NCBI GenBank assembly: GCA_963761035.1
Contig: CAVXFH010000002.1
Location: 1 to 64,000, forward strand
DNA from: JARRQJ01 sp963761035
GTDB lineage: Bacteria; Pseudomonadota; Gammaproteobacteria; DRLM01
DNA: 64,000 nt
Direction of reading: 5' to 3'
The notes under the pieces were generated by a model. The model was not told where the DNA came from, did no database searches, and was given only the letters and a program-made list of their open reading frames with translations. Shown here one piece after another: positions 25,571 to 33,574 of the stretch. A program made the position numbers and the translations under genes. Each line of letters starts with the position of its first letter. Positions within the stretch are counted from its first letter, which is position 1.

Positions 25571-27538
25571 ATGAGTACCGATAAGATAGATTCCATTCTG
25601 CATGAAGAAAGGCAATTTGCGCCGCCGGCGTCGTTTACCGCCAAGGCACGCATTAAATCATTGCAAGACTTGCAGGATCTGTGTAGCCGCGCCGCTGAAG
25701 ACCATGCCGCTTTCTGGGGCGACCTCGCGCGCCGCGAGATTGCCTGGCACAAGCCCTTTCAAACGAATCTCGATACCAGCGCCGCCCCGCGGTTCCGCTG
25801 GTTCCACGACGGCCAACTCAACGTATCGTATAATTGCCTGGACCGCCAACTGGCCAAGAAGGCCGGCAAGGCCGCCATCATTTTTGAAGGCGAAAAAGGC
25901 GATACCCGCATCCTCACCTATGCGCAGCTGCATCAGGAAGTGTGCCGCTTCGCCAATGCCCTCAAGGCTCAGGGAATCTCGTCCGGCGATCGCGTAGTGA
26001 TCTACATGCCGATGATCCCCGAGGCGGTGATTGCCATGCAGGCCTGTGCCCGCATTGGCGCCATCCATTCCGTGGTGTTCGGCGGATTTTCCGCGGAATC
26101 GCTCAAGGATCGCATCAATGATGCGGGCGCAAAGATGCTCATCACCGCCGATGGCGGCCATCGCGGCGGAAAAATCATCGAACTCAAGGCCGCCGCCGAT
26201 AAGGCCCTCGACCATGGTTGTCCCAGTATCGAAAAGGTCATGGTCTATCGCCGCACCGGCCATGACGTAGCTATGCAGGCCGGACGCGACTTGGAGTGGT
26301 CCGAGGCCGTCGCCAAGCAATCCGATCGCTGCGAACCGGTATGGGTGGACGGCGATCATCCCCTGTTCCTGCTCTATACCTCCGGCTCCACGGGCAAACC
26401 CAAGGGCATCCAACATTCCAGCGGCGGTTACCTGCTGGGCACCATCGTCACCATGCAATGGGTTTTCGATATCCGCGACGAGGATATCTTCTGGTGCACG
26501 GCCGACGTGGGTTGGGTCACGGGCCACAGCTATGTCGCCTACGGCCCGTTAGCCTGCGGCGCCACCCTGCTCATGTACGAAGGCTCGCCGGCGGTTCCCG
26601 ATACCGGGCGCTTCTGGAAGATCTGCCAGGACCATGGCGTGACCGTTTTCTACACCGCGCCAACGGCTATTCGCGCCTTGATGAAGAGCGGCGACGCCGT
26701 ACCCGCGCGTTATGACCTCTCCGCGCTGCGCTTGCTCGGCACGGTTGGCGAACCCATCAATCCTGAGGCCTGGATGTGGTACCACCGCGTGATCGGCAAG
26801 GAGCGCTGCCCCATCGTCGATACCTGGTGGCAAACCGAGACCGGCGCCCACATGATCGCGCCTGTTCCCGGAGTCACTGCCACCAAGCCGGGCTCCTGTA
26901 CCCGCCCCCTGCCGGGCATCGACGCCGATGTGGTGGACAATCAGGGCAACAGCATCACGAGCCCCGATAAAGGCGGCTACCTGGTCATCAAGAAACCCTG
27001 GCCGTTCATGCTGCAGACGATCTGGGGCGACCCTGCACGTTATAGCAAAACCTATTGGGGCATGTTCGGCGGCAAATATTACCTGGCCGGTGACAGTGCC
27101 CGCCGCGACCAGGATGGTTACTTCTGGATAATGGGCCGCAGCGACGACGTGCTCAAGGTCTCCGGCCATCGCCTGGGCACCATGGAGGTGGAATCCGCCT
27201 TGGTAGCGCATCCACGCGTCGCCGAGGCGGCGGTAGTGGGCAGACCCGACGATATCAAGGGTGAAGCCATATTCGCCTATGTGGTACTAAAAGGCGACCG
27301 ACCGCCCGGCGGCGTCGACAAGGCCCTCACGGAAGAATTGCGCGGCTGGGTCGGAGAACAAATCGGCCCGATCGCCAAACCCGACGACATCCGTTACTCG
27401 GACAACCTCCCCAAAACGCGCTCAGGCAAGATCATGCGGCGCTTGTTGCGCTCCATCGCCAGCGGCGAAGCCATCACCCAGGATACCTCTACCCTGGAAA
27501 ATGAGGCGATACTGCCGCAGTTGCAAGGAAAGCAATAA
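25571..27538 (+). CDS. acs: Acs, acetyl-CoA synthetase
   Basis: A 655-residue AMP-forming acetyl-CoA synthetase of typical length. It activates acetate through acetyl-AMP. The phosphate loop is YTSGSTGKPKG (269-279), with DVGWVTGHSYVAYGPLACGA, DTWWQTETGAHMIAPVPG and the hinge/C-domain GRSDDVLKVSGHRLGTMEVE. The regulatory lysine is K620 in LPKTRSGKIMRRLL, the site acetylated in other Acs proteins. GGGGAG precedes the ATG at 25571. The gene converges with uppP with 29 bases between; no clear terminator was seen there. Confidence 0.96.
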   Translation: MSTDKIDSILHEERQFAPPASFTAKARIKSLQDLQDLCSRAAEDHAAFWGDLARREIAWHKPFQTNLDTSAAPRFRWFHDGQLNVSYNCLDRQLAKKAGKAAIIFEGEKGDTRILTYAQLHQEVCRFANALKAQGISSGDRVVIYMPMIPEAVIAMQACARIGAIHSVVFGGFSAESLKDRINDAGAKMLITADGGHRGGKIIELKAAADKALDHGCPSIEKVMVYRRTGHDVAMQAGRDLEWSEAVAKQSDRCEPVWVDGDHPLFLLYTSGSTGKPKGIQHSSGGYLLGTIVTMQWVFDIRDEDIFWCTADVGWVTGHSYVAYGPLACGATLLMYEGSPAVPDTGRFWKICQDHGVTVFYTAPTAIRALMKSGDAVPARYDLSALRLLGTVGEPINPEAWMWYHRVIGKERCPIVDTWWQTETGAHMIAPVPGVTATKPGSCTRPLPGIDADVVDNQGNSITSPDKGGYLVIKKPWPFMLQTIWGDPARYSKTYWGMFGGKYYLAGDSARRDQDGYFWIMGRSDDVLKVSGHRLGTMEVESALVAHPRVAEAAVVGRPDDIKGEAIFAYVVLKGDRPPGGVDKALTEELRGWVGEQIGPIAKPDDIRYSDNLPKTRSGKIMRRLLRSIASGEAITQDTSTLENEAILPQLQGKQ

Positions 27539-27567
27539 TACCCCTATTCCATTCGAGAAGAACTGAA

Positions 27568-28389
27568 CTACATGGCCTGGAAAAGGGCGCCGCGATAATA
27601 CCACAGCAGGATCAATCCGAAGATTATGCGGTACCAGGCAAAGACCACGAAGGTATGGCCAGCCACATATCTGATCAATGCCTTGACGGCAAAGAATGCG
27701 CTGACAAAAGCGGTGATAAAACCCACAATAAACATACCGCCCGCCTTGGCGTTCATTAAATCCCAATGCTTGTATAGATCATAGAAAGACGCGGCAAACA
27801 TCACCGGGATCGCCAGGAAGAACGAAAACTCGGTGGCGGCCTGACGGGATAAGCCAAAAATCATGCCGCCCATGATCGTAGCGCCCGATCGCGACGTTCC
27901 CGGTATCAGCGACAATACCTGCGCCAGTCCGATATTAAGCGCGTCTCGCCAGGCCATCTCATCCACGCTGTTGATGCGCGGCGCGGCGGCGCCGCGTTTT
28001 TCCACCCAAAAGATAATCAACCCGCCAACGATAAAGGCGACGGCCACGCTGAACGGCTGGAATAAATGGGCCTTGATGCTCTTGATAAACAATAAACCGA
28101 GCACCGCCGCCGGCAAGAACGCGACAAACAAATTGAAGACAAAACGCCGTGCGCCCGGATCACTGGCCAGCCCTCCGGCGACCTTCAACAATCTGCGTCG
28201 ATACTCCCAGCAAATGGCCAGGATTGCCCCCAGTTGAATGACGACTTCAAAGGCCTTGCCGATCTCATCGTTGAAGTTCAGCAAGTCGCCGACGATGATC
28301 AGGTGGCCGGTGCTCGATATCGGCAGGAATTCCGTGATCCCTTCCACGAGGCCGAGGATGCAGGCTTTTATGAGCAAAACTATGTCCAT
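27568..28389 (-). CDS. uppP: UppP/BacA, undecaprenyl-diphosphatase
   Basis: A 273-residue integral membrane phosphatase recycling undecaprenyl pyrophosphate, the lipid carrier of peptidoglycan synthesis. Both family motifs are present: GLVEGITEFLPISSTGHLII (13 on) and LSLIPGTSRSGATIMGGMIF. About eight membrane helices are visible. The length matches E. coli BacA (273). Confidence 0.95.
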   Translation of the reverse strand: MDIVLLIKACILGLVEGITEFLPISSTGHLIIVGDLLNFNDEIGKAFEVVIQLGAILAICWEYRRRLLKVAGGLASDPGARRFVFNLFVAFLPAAVLGLLFIKSIKAHLFQPFSVAVAFIVGGLIIFWVEKRGAAAPRINSVDEMAWRDALNIGLAQVLSLIPGTSRSGATIMGGMIFGLSRQAATEFSFFLAIPVMFAASFYDLYKHWDLMNAKAGGMFIVGFITAFVSAFFAVKALIRYVAGHTFVVFAWYRIIFGLILLWYYRGALFQAM

Positions 28390-28545
28390 GAATACTCCGC
28401 TAGTAGGCGATCGTGGGCGCGAAATTTAGCCGCTCATTATCCGGAAAGTCGGTGGCAGCGGGCAAGCATATCAATAGCATGATGAAGGAATCATTCACGG
28501 GATTCGGCATGAAAAAACCGGCGGGTTTACGCGTCCGGGCTACTA

Positions 28546-28752
28546 TCAATACCGGAAGAAATAGGGCAGGGCGAGCAGGACAATCCCGATAAGCACGATT
28601 AAATAGCTATTGGAAACAAAGTAAGGAAATACCATCAACCCAACGCCCGAAGCAAACGGCACGCCGCGTTTTTGCTTCTTGCCGTAGACAAAATACGCCA
28701 GCCCGACGGACCCGAATATCAAGCCCCAGATCAGCGACGCTTCGCTATCCAT
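28546..28752 (-). CDS. Conserved small membrane protein (68 aa)
   Basis: Two membrane helices separated by a basic loop: LIWGLIFGSVGLAYFVYGKK, then GVGLMVFPYFVSNSYLIVLI. Closely similar 65-70-residue proteins are widespread in Proteobacteria without a known function, sometimes labelled amino-acid transport protein without support. AGGAGAGA precedes the ATG at 28752. It is a single-gene unit between uppP and a secreted hypothetical protein. Confidence 0.7.
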   Translation of the reverse strand: MDSEASLIWGLIFGSVGLAYFVYGKKQKRGVPFASGVGLMVFPYFVSNSYLIVLIGIVLLALPYFFRY

Positions 28753-28889
28753 ATATCTCTCTCCTCACGGCAGCCACCTATATTCATCGACAGATCCAGA
28801 TTCCCGCTTAAGGAGCGACCTGATCAGGCGCCGGCGGAAAGATGGCACGCATTGGAGCGTCTCACCTTGTCTGAGTGGCGGGCGCAGGG

Positions 28890-29465
28890 TCATTTACCCA
28901 GCCTTTGCATCGCTCCGCCCAACATGGAAAGCGCTTTTATCCGCGCCGTCGATTTGGCATCATTGGTCAAAATAGTGAAGGTGCATACCAACTCCCCGAC
29001 GCGCACCGCGCCCTGGGTCTTGTATTTAAAGTCGCCCGCCTTGGGGTTGCGATCCGCGGCGGTAAAATAATATCCGGGACCGTTTCCGCCTCCTAGAGTT
29101 ACGACGCTGAGCCTGCCCGCGACGGACTCCGGCTCCGAGGCATGCGCAGCCCGTTCAACGAGCGTATGAATACTTTTGGCGCTTCTGAAATCTGTATCCG
29201 CACCCGATCCTGCCCACCGCGGCGTAATCAAAATCACGAAGGGCGACCCCTCGAATCCGGTTAACACGATGGCCGGCGGAACGCCTCCGGCATGGTAGCG
29301 TATCTTATCGTCCCAACCCATGGGCAGGTGTAAAACCAATGTGCCATGGCCGGGCAAGGCATAATCACGCTCTACATACGCAGCGGCGGCAAATGCTGTT
29401 TCGCAGAGAATCGCACAGAGCATGACAACAAAAATAATTCGCGGCAATTTCACTTGGACCTCCAC
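28890..29465 (-). CDS. Secreted hypothetical protein (191 aa)
   Basis: An N-terminal signal peptide (KLPRIIFVVMLCAILCETAF then AAAAY, residues ~6-30) is followed by a soluble, beta-rich domain (LPGHGTLVLHLPMGWDDKIR, then SPFVILITPRWAGSG). The closing part reads GYYFTAADRNPKAGDFKYKT and VGELVCTFTILTNDA. No recognised family. The shape (a strand-rich domain ending in a helix with IKALSMLGGAMQRL) resembles small periplasmic proteins that monitor substrate or lipid binding, but I cannot assign a role. It is a monocistronic-looking gene upstream of the pnp terminator. Confidence 0.6.
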   Translation of the reverse strand: MEVQVKLPRIIFVVMLCAILCETAFAAAAYVERDYALPGHGTLVLHLPMGWDDKIRYHAGGVPPAIVLTGFEGSPFVILITPRWAGSGADTDFRSAKSIHTLVERAAHASEPESVAGRLSVVTLGGGNGPGYYFTAADRNPKAGDFKYKTQGAVRVGELVCTFTILTNDAKSTARIKALSMLGGAMQRLGK

Positions 29466-29540
29466 TGACCATTCAATCTCGACAATCCGTAAACGGGGTC
29501 CTTTAACAGTAATGGTGGATTGGCCGCCATGCTCGCCGAA

Positions 29541-29570
29541 TGAAAAAGGGGCTCGCGCCCCTTATTTCTT
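29541..29570 (-). terminator. Intrinsic terminator of the rimP-pnp operon
   Basis: A stem AAGGGGC/GCCCCTT (29546-29552 and 29557-29563) around a 4-base loop, with a U-run on the minus strand from AAAAA at 29543-29547. It lies about 30 bases after the pnp stop. It could also act weakly on the plus strand. Confidence 0.8.
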
Positions 29571-29594
29571 ACCGTTACATACTACTTCCCGCGT

Positions 29595-31688
29595 TTAGGC
29601 CTCCTCGACCGCCTTGATGCTGAGACGGACGCGGCCCTGCTTATCGACCTCCAAGACCTTGACCTTGACGACGTCGCCCTCGGAAAGTTTGTCGCCGACG
29701 TTCTGCACGCGTTCCTCGGAGATTTGCGAGATATGCACCAAGCCATCCTTGCCGGGCAGGATATTGACGAAGGCGCCGAAATCCATGATCTTCGCGACCC
29801 GGCCTTCGTAGATTTTTCCCACCTCTACGTCGGCGGTGATCTCTTCGATGCGGCGTTGCGCTTCCAGGCCCGCCGCCTTGTCCACGGAGGCGATCTTCAC
29901 CGTGCCGTCGTCGGTGATGTCGATCTCGGCGCCGGTGGCTTCAGTGATGGAACGGATGGTGGCGCCACCCTTGCCGATCACGTCGCGGATACGCTCGGGA
30001 TTGATCTTCATCGTGATATACCGGGGCGCATACTCGGACAATTCGGCGCGCGGCGCGGTGATGGCCTTGGCCATCTCGCCCAGGATATGCAGGCGTCCTT
30101 CGCGGGCCTGTTCCAAGGCCACGGCCATGATCTCGCGGGTGATACCGGTGATCTTGATATCCATTTGCAGAGCGCTGACTCCTTTGGTGGTACCGGCTAC
30201 CTTGAAGTCCATGTCACCGAGATGATCCTCGTCGCCGAGGATATCGCTCAATACCACGAAGCGATCCTTCTCCTTCACCAAACCCATGGCAATGCCCGCC
30301 ACCGGGGCGGACACCGGCACGCCGGCATCCATCAGCGCGAGGCTGGCGCCGCACACGCTCGCCATGGAACTCGATCCGTTGGATTCGGTGATCTCGGAAA
30401 CCACGCGGATGGAATAGTTGTATTGGTTCATGTCGGGCATCACGGCGATGACGCCGCGCTTGGCCAGACGGCCGTGGCCGATCTCGCGGCGCTTGGGGCT
30501 GCCCACCATGCCGGTCTCGCCGGTGCAGGACGGCGGAAAGTTGTAATGGAACATAAAGGGCTCGCGGTATTCGCCCTCGATGGCGTCTATCATCTGCGAA
30601 TCACGCTGCGTGCCCAAGGTAGCCACCACCAGCGCCTGGGTCTCGCCGCGGGTAAACAGAGCGGAGCCGTGGGTGCGCGGCAATACGCCGACGCGCACGG
30701 TGATGGGACGAACCGACTTGGTATCTCGGCCGTCGATGCGGCGCTCCCCGGCGATAATGCGATTGCGCACCGAGGATTTCTCCAAAGCATCGATAGCATC
30801 TTGCAGTTCCTCACCCGTCCAGTCCCGCGGAGTTTCGGCACCGGGCGCCAACTTGGCGGTCAGATCGTCACGAATTGCGGCGAGACGCTGCGAACGCTGC
30901 TGCTTCTCGGCAATGCGATAGGCCTCGGCGATGGCGGCTTCGCCCGCCGCGCGCGCCGCGGTTTCCACCGCTTGATTCTTGGCGGGCGGCTGCCAATTCC
31001 AGCGCGGTTTACCGGCCTCTTTGACCAACTCGTTGATGGCATCGATTGCGGTCTGCATCTGCTGGTGGCCGAACATCACCGCGTCCAGCATCACATTCTC
31101 CGGCAGCTCCTTGGCCTCGGACTCCACCATCAGCACGGCTTCCCTGGTACCGGCCACCACCAGATCGAGGGCGGAAGTTAGCAGATCGCTCTTTGCAGGA
31201 TTCAGCAGATACTTGCCGTCGCGGTAACCCACCCGCGCCGCGCCGATGGGACCCTGGAACGGCATACCGGACAATGCCAGCGCCGCCGAGGCGCCGATCA
31301 TGGCGGGAATATCCGGATCGATTTCCTTATCGAGCGACACCACGGTGGCGATGATCTGAACTTCGTTGGTGAATGCCTTGGGAAACAGGGGACGTATCGG
31401 GCGGTCTATGAGACGGCAAGTCAGGGTTTCTTTTTCGGAAGGCCGGCCTTCGCGCTTGAAAAAGCCGCCGGGAATCTTACCGGAGGCGTAGGTGCGTTCC
31501 TGGTAGTTGACGGTAAGGGGGAAAAAGTCTTTCCCTGGCACCGCCTCCTTGATGCCGACGGCGGTGACCATCACCACCGTGTCACCCATGCTGATCATGA
31601 CGGCGCCGCTGGCCTGGCGGGCGATTTCGTTAGTCTCGATGGTAACGCTGCGGTCACCGTACTGAAATATTTTTTTAATGGGGGTCAC
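29595..31688 (-). CDS. pnp: PNPase, polyribonucleotide nucleotidyltransferase
   Basis: A 697-residue 3'-5' phosphorolytic exoribonuclease of normal length. Two RNase PH-like cores (first TPIKKIFQYGDRSVTIETNE; second with MASVCGASLALMDAGVPVSA and ALEQAREGRLHILGEMAKAI), then a KH domain (MKINPERIRDVIGKGGATIR) and an S1 domain (GKIYEGRVAKIMDFGAFVNI). A component of RNA turnover. It is the last gene of the rimP-nusA-infB-rbfA-truB-rpsO-pnp operon, directly after rpsO, as in E. coli, where RNase III controls it from this leader. Confidence 0.97.
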   Translation of the reverse strand: MTPIKKIFQYGDRSVTIETNEIARQASGAVMISMGDTVVMVTAVGIKEAVPGKDFFPLTVNYQERTYASGKIPGGFFKREGRPSEKETLTCRLIDRPIRPLFPKAFTNEVQIIATVVSLDKEIDPDIPAMIGASAALALSGMPFQGPIGAARVGYRDGKYLLNPAKSDLLTSALDLVVAGTREAVLMVESEAKELPENVMLDAVMFGHQQMQTAIDAINELVKEAGKPRWNWQPPAKNQAVETAARAAGEAAIAEAYRIAEKQQRSQRLAAIRDDLTAKLAPGAETPRDWTGEELQDAIDALEKSSVRNRIIAGERRIDGRDTKSVRPITVRVGVLPRTHGSALFTRGETQALVVATLGTQRDSQMIDAIEGEYREPFMFHYNFPPSCTGETGMVGSPKRREIGHGRLAKRGVIAVMPDMNQYNYSIRVVSEITESNGSSSMASVCGASLALMDAGVPVSAPVAGIAMGLVKEKDRFVVLSDILGDEDHLGDMDFKVAGTTKGVSALQMDIKITGITREIMAVALEQAREGRLHILGEMAKAITAPRAELSEYAPRYITMKINPERIRDVIGKGGATIRSITEATGAEIDITDDGTVKIASVDKAAGLEAQRRIEEITADVEVGKIYEGRVAKIMDFGAFVNILPGKDGLVHISQISEERVQNVGDKLSEGDVVKVKVLEVDKQGRVRLSIKAVEEA

Positions 31689-31803
31689 GGAGGTTTCCTT
31701 ACAAACTGAATGTGGAGTTCGCGATTAAGACGGCGGTAATAACAGGGCTGTGCCGAAAGGGATCTGGGATCGGCGCATCTCTCCCAATAGGTTGGATCTC
31801 ACG

Positions 31804-32073
31804 TCAGCGACGCAGACCCAGACGCGATACCAGGGCGCGATAACGATCCCCGTCATGGCGCTTCAGGTAATCCAAGAGATTGCGCCGCGCGCTCACCATT
31901 CTCAACAGACCTTGCCGGGAGTGATGATCCTTGCCGTGGGCCTTGAAGTGCTCCGACAATTGATCGATGCGGGCGGAAAGCAAGGCGACTTGCACTTCCG
32001 GGGATCCGGTATCGCCGGGACTGCGTTGATAGTCCTTGATGATCTGCTGAGTGGCTTCAGTATTCAGTGACAT
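31804..32073 (-). CDS. rpsO: Ribosomal protein S15
   Basis: 89 residues, the standard S15 length: MSLNTEATQQIIKDYQRSPG, then DTGSPEVQVALLSARIDQLS and LLRMVSARRNLLDYLKRHDG. It binds 16S rRNA in the central domain of the 30S subunit. I chose the ATG at 32073, with TTGGAG upstream; the frame to 32085 adds four unneeded residues. It is followed by pnp after 115 bases. Confidence 0.97.
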   Translation of the reverse strand: MSLNTEATQQIIKDYQRSPGDTGSPEVQVALLSARIDQLSEHFKAHGKDHHSRQGLLRMVSARRNLLDYLKRHDGDRYRALVSRLGLRR

Positions 32074-32114
32074 GAACAGCTCCAAATCATTATACGGTCC
32101 AAAAAGAGGCGGGT

Positions 32115-32144
32115 ATTTTACCCGTTAACCCCGCATCCACACAA
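32115..32144 (-). promoter_or_regulatory. Candidate rpsO promoter
   Basis: Minus strand TTGTGT (plus 32139-32144), an 18-base spacer, and TAAAAT (plus 32115-32120). The rpsO ATG is 42 bases downstream of the -10. An internal promoter before rpsO is also known in E. coli. A perfect 14-base palindrome, CCGGCCCGGGCCGG (32178-32191), lies upstream. Confidence 0.4.
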
Positions 32145-32202
32145 GCAATCAAGGTGGGCGGGCGTTTTTTGCCGACGCCGGCCCGGGCCGGTGCACGGAC
32201 CA

Positions 32203-33120
32203 TCAACCCCCGATACCGCCGATTAATCGTTTGGGGGCGACGCGTCCGTCGTCCAGCACATGCCCCACGCCAAGAAATCGTTGATCGACGGTACAGAGTT
32301 TTACCCAACCTTGGGCAGGCGCCCGGGGCACGAATACCGCTTGGCCTTGGCAGAGATAATGGGCCAAATCTTCACTCAAGCGGACCTCGGGCCATTGTTG
32401 CAAAGCGGTTTCCATAGGCAGCAGATAGCCGTCCAGGGACGCGAAATTCCCGGCGGCGCTTTCCAGTTGCGGCATGGTCACCATTTGCTCGGCGCGGAAC
32501 GGGCCGGCGGCGGTTCTACGCAATGCGCTGACATGGGCGCCCAAGCCCAATGCCTCGCCGATATCCTCCGCCAAGGTGCGAATATAGGTTCCTTTGGAAC
32601 AAGCGACATCCAGTTCCAGGAATTCGCCCTGAGAAGCCAACATGTGCAGTTCGTGCACTATCACCGGCCGCGCTTGCCGTTCCACTTCGATGCCTTTATG
32701 CGCCAGTTTGTATAAGGGTTGGCCATGGTGCTTGATGGCGGAATGCATTGGAGGTATTTGCTGGATGGCTCCGGTAAAACGCTTGAGTATTTCCCTGATC
32801 TGTACGGGGTCGATATTCCCTACCGGCCGGGTGGCAATAATGTCACCCTCCGCGTCGCCGGTAGCGGTCTTGACGCCCAATTTGATCACTACCCGGTAGC
32901 GTTTATCCGCCTCCAGCAGAAACGCGGAAATCTTGGTGGCGGCACCAAAACAGAGAGGTAACAAGCCGGTTGCCATGGGATCCAGGCTGCCGGTATGTCC
33001 GGCTTTCCTGGCGCGAAACAGACGCTTGATCGATTGCAGTGCCGCGTTGGATGTAATGCCCGGCGGTTTATCCAGCAATACGATACCGTTGATTGCCCGC
33101 AATTCACTTTGGCTTATCAT
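32203..33120 (-). CDS. truB: TruB, tRNA pseudouridine-55 synthase
   Basis: A 305-residue pseudouridine synthase that modifies U55 in the T-loop of tRNAs. The catalytic aspartate is D47 in GHTGSLDPMATGLLPLCFGA. Family motifs LDKPPGITSNAALQSIKRLF and VACSKGTYIRTLAEDIGEAL are present, with a C-terminal PUA-like segment. It follows rbfA with a two-base gap. Confidence 0.95.
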   Translation of the reverse strand: MISQSELRAINGIVLLDKPPGITSNAALQSIKRLFRARKAGHTGSLDPMATGLLPLCFGAATKISAFLLEADKRYRVVIKLGVKTATGDAEGDIIATRPVGNIDPVQIREILKRFTGAIQQIPPMHSAIKHHGQPLYKLAHKGIEVERQARPVIVHELHMLASQGEFLELDVACSKGTYIRTLAEDIGEALGLGAHVSALRRTAAGPFRAEQMVTMPQLESAAGNFASLDGYLLPMETALQQWPEVRLSEDLAHYLCQGQAVFVPRAPAQGWVKLCTVDQRFLGVGHVLDDGRVAPKRLIGGIGG

Positions 33121-33122
33121 AT

Positions 33123-33494
33123 TTATCGGTCTGAATCATCATTGCGTTTTGCAGCCACCGCGGCCAGCAGGGCGGAAACACGCATACCTTCGGCCAAGGA
33201 ACTGTCGTAAACGAAATGCAATTCCGGAATCACCCGCAGCATGATGCGTTTAGCCAAAGAACGGCGCAGGTATCCCGAGGCCTTCTTCAATACCTTAATG
33301 GTCTCGGCCACGTCCTGATCGGGATTCATGATCGTGATAAAGAGTTTGGCGTGGGCCATATCCTTGGACATTTCCACCGCCGAGATCGTAACGATGCCGA
33401 CGCGGGGATCGCGCAATTCCTGTTGAATGATATGCGCCAATTCACGTTGAATCTGTCCGCCCACCCGTTGAGTACGGCTGAATTCCTGAGCCAT
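33123..33494 (-). CDS. rbfA: RbfA, 30S ribosome-binding factor
   Basis: A 123-residue KH-fold protein: FSRTQRVGGQIQRELAHIIQ, then QELRDPRVGIVTISAVEMSK and LAKRIMLRVIPELHFVYDSS. It helps mature the 5' end of 16S rRNA. Located between infB and truB as usual. Confidence 0.95.
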   Translation of the reverse strand: MAQEFSRTQRVGGQIQRELAHIIQQELRDPRVGIVTISAVEMSKDMAHAKLFITIMNPDQDVAETIKVLKKASGYLRRSLAKRIMLRVIPELHFVYDSSLAEGMRVSALLAAVAAKRNDDSDR

Positions 33495-33574
33495 GAGATC
33501 ACCCGCCGTTTCGTGTGAGCATCGATTCCGTACCGCTATTCCACAACCGCAAATTCAATGCCGGACCGAAGCGC

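Noticed and set aside
29724..31181. 485-codon open frame on the plus strand opposite pnp
   Set aside because: His/Gly-rich shadow frame of the GC-rich pnp gene, with no family resemblance.
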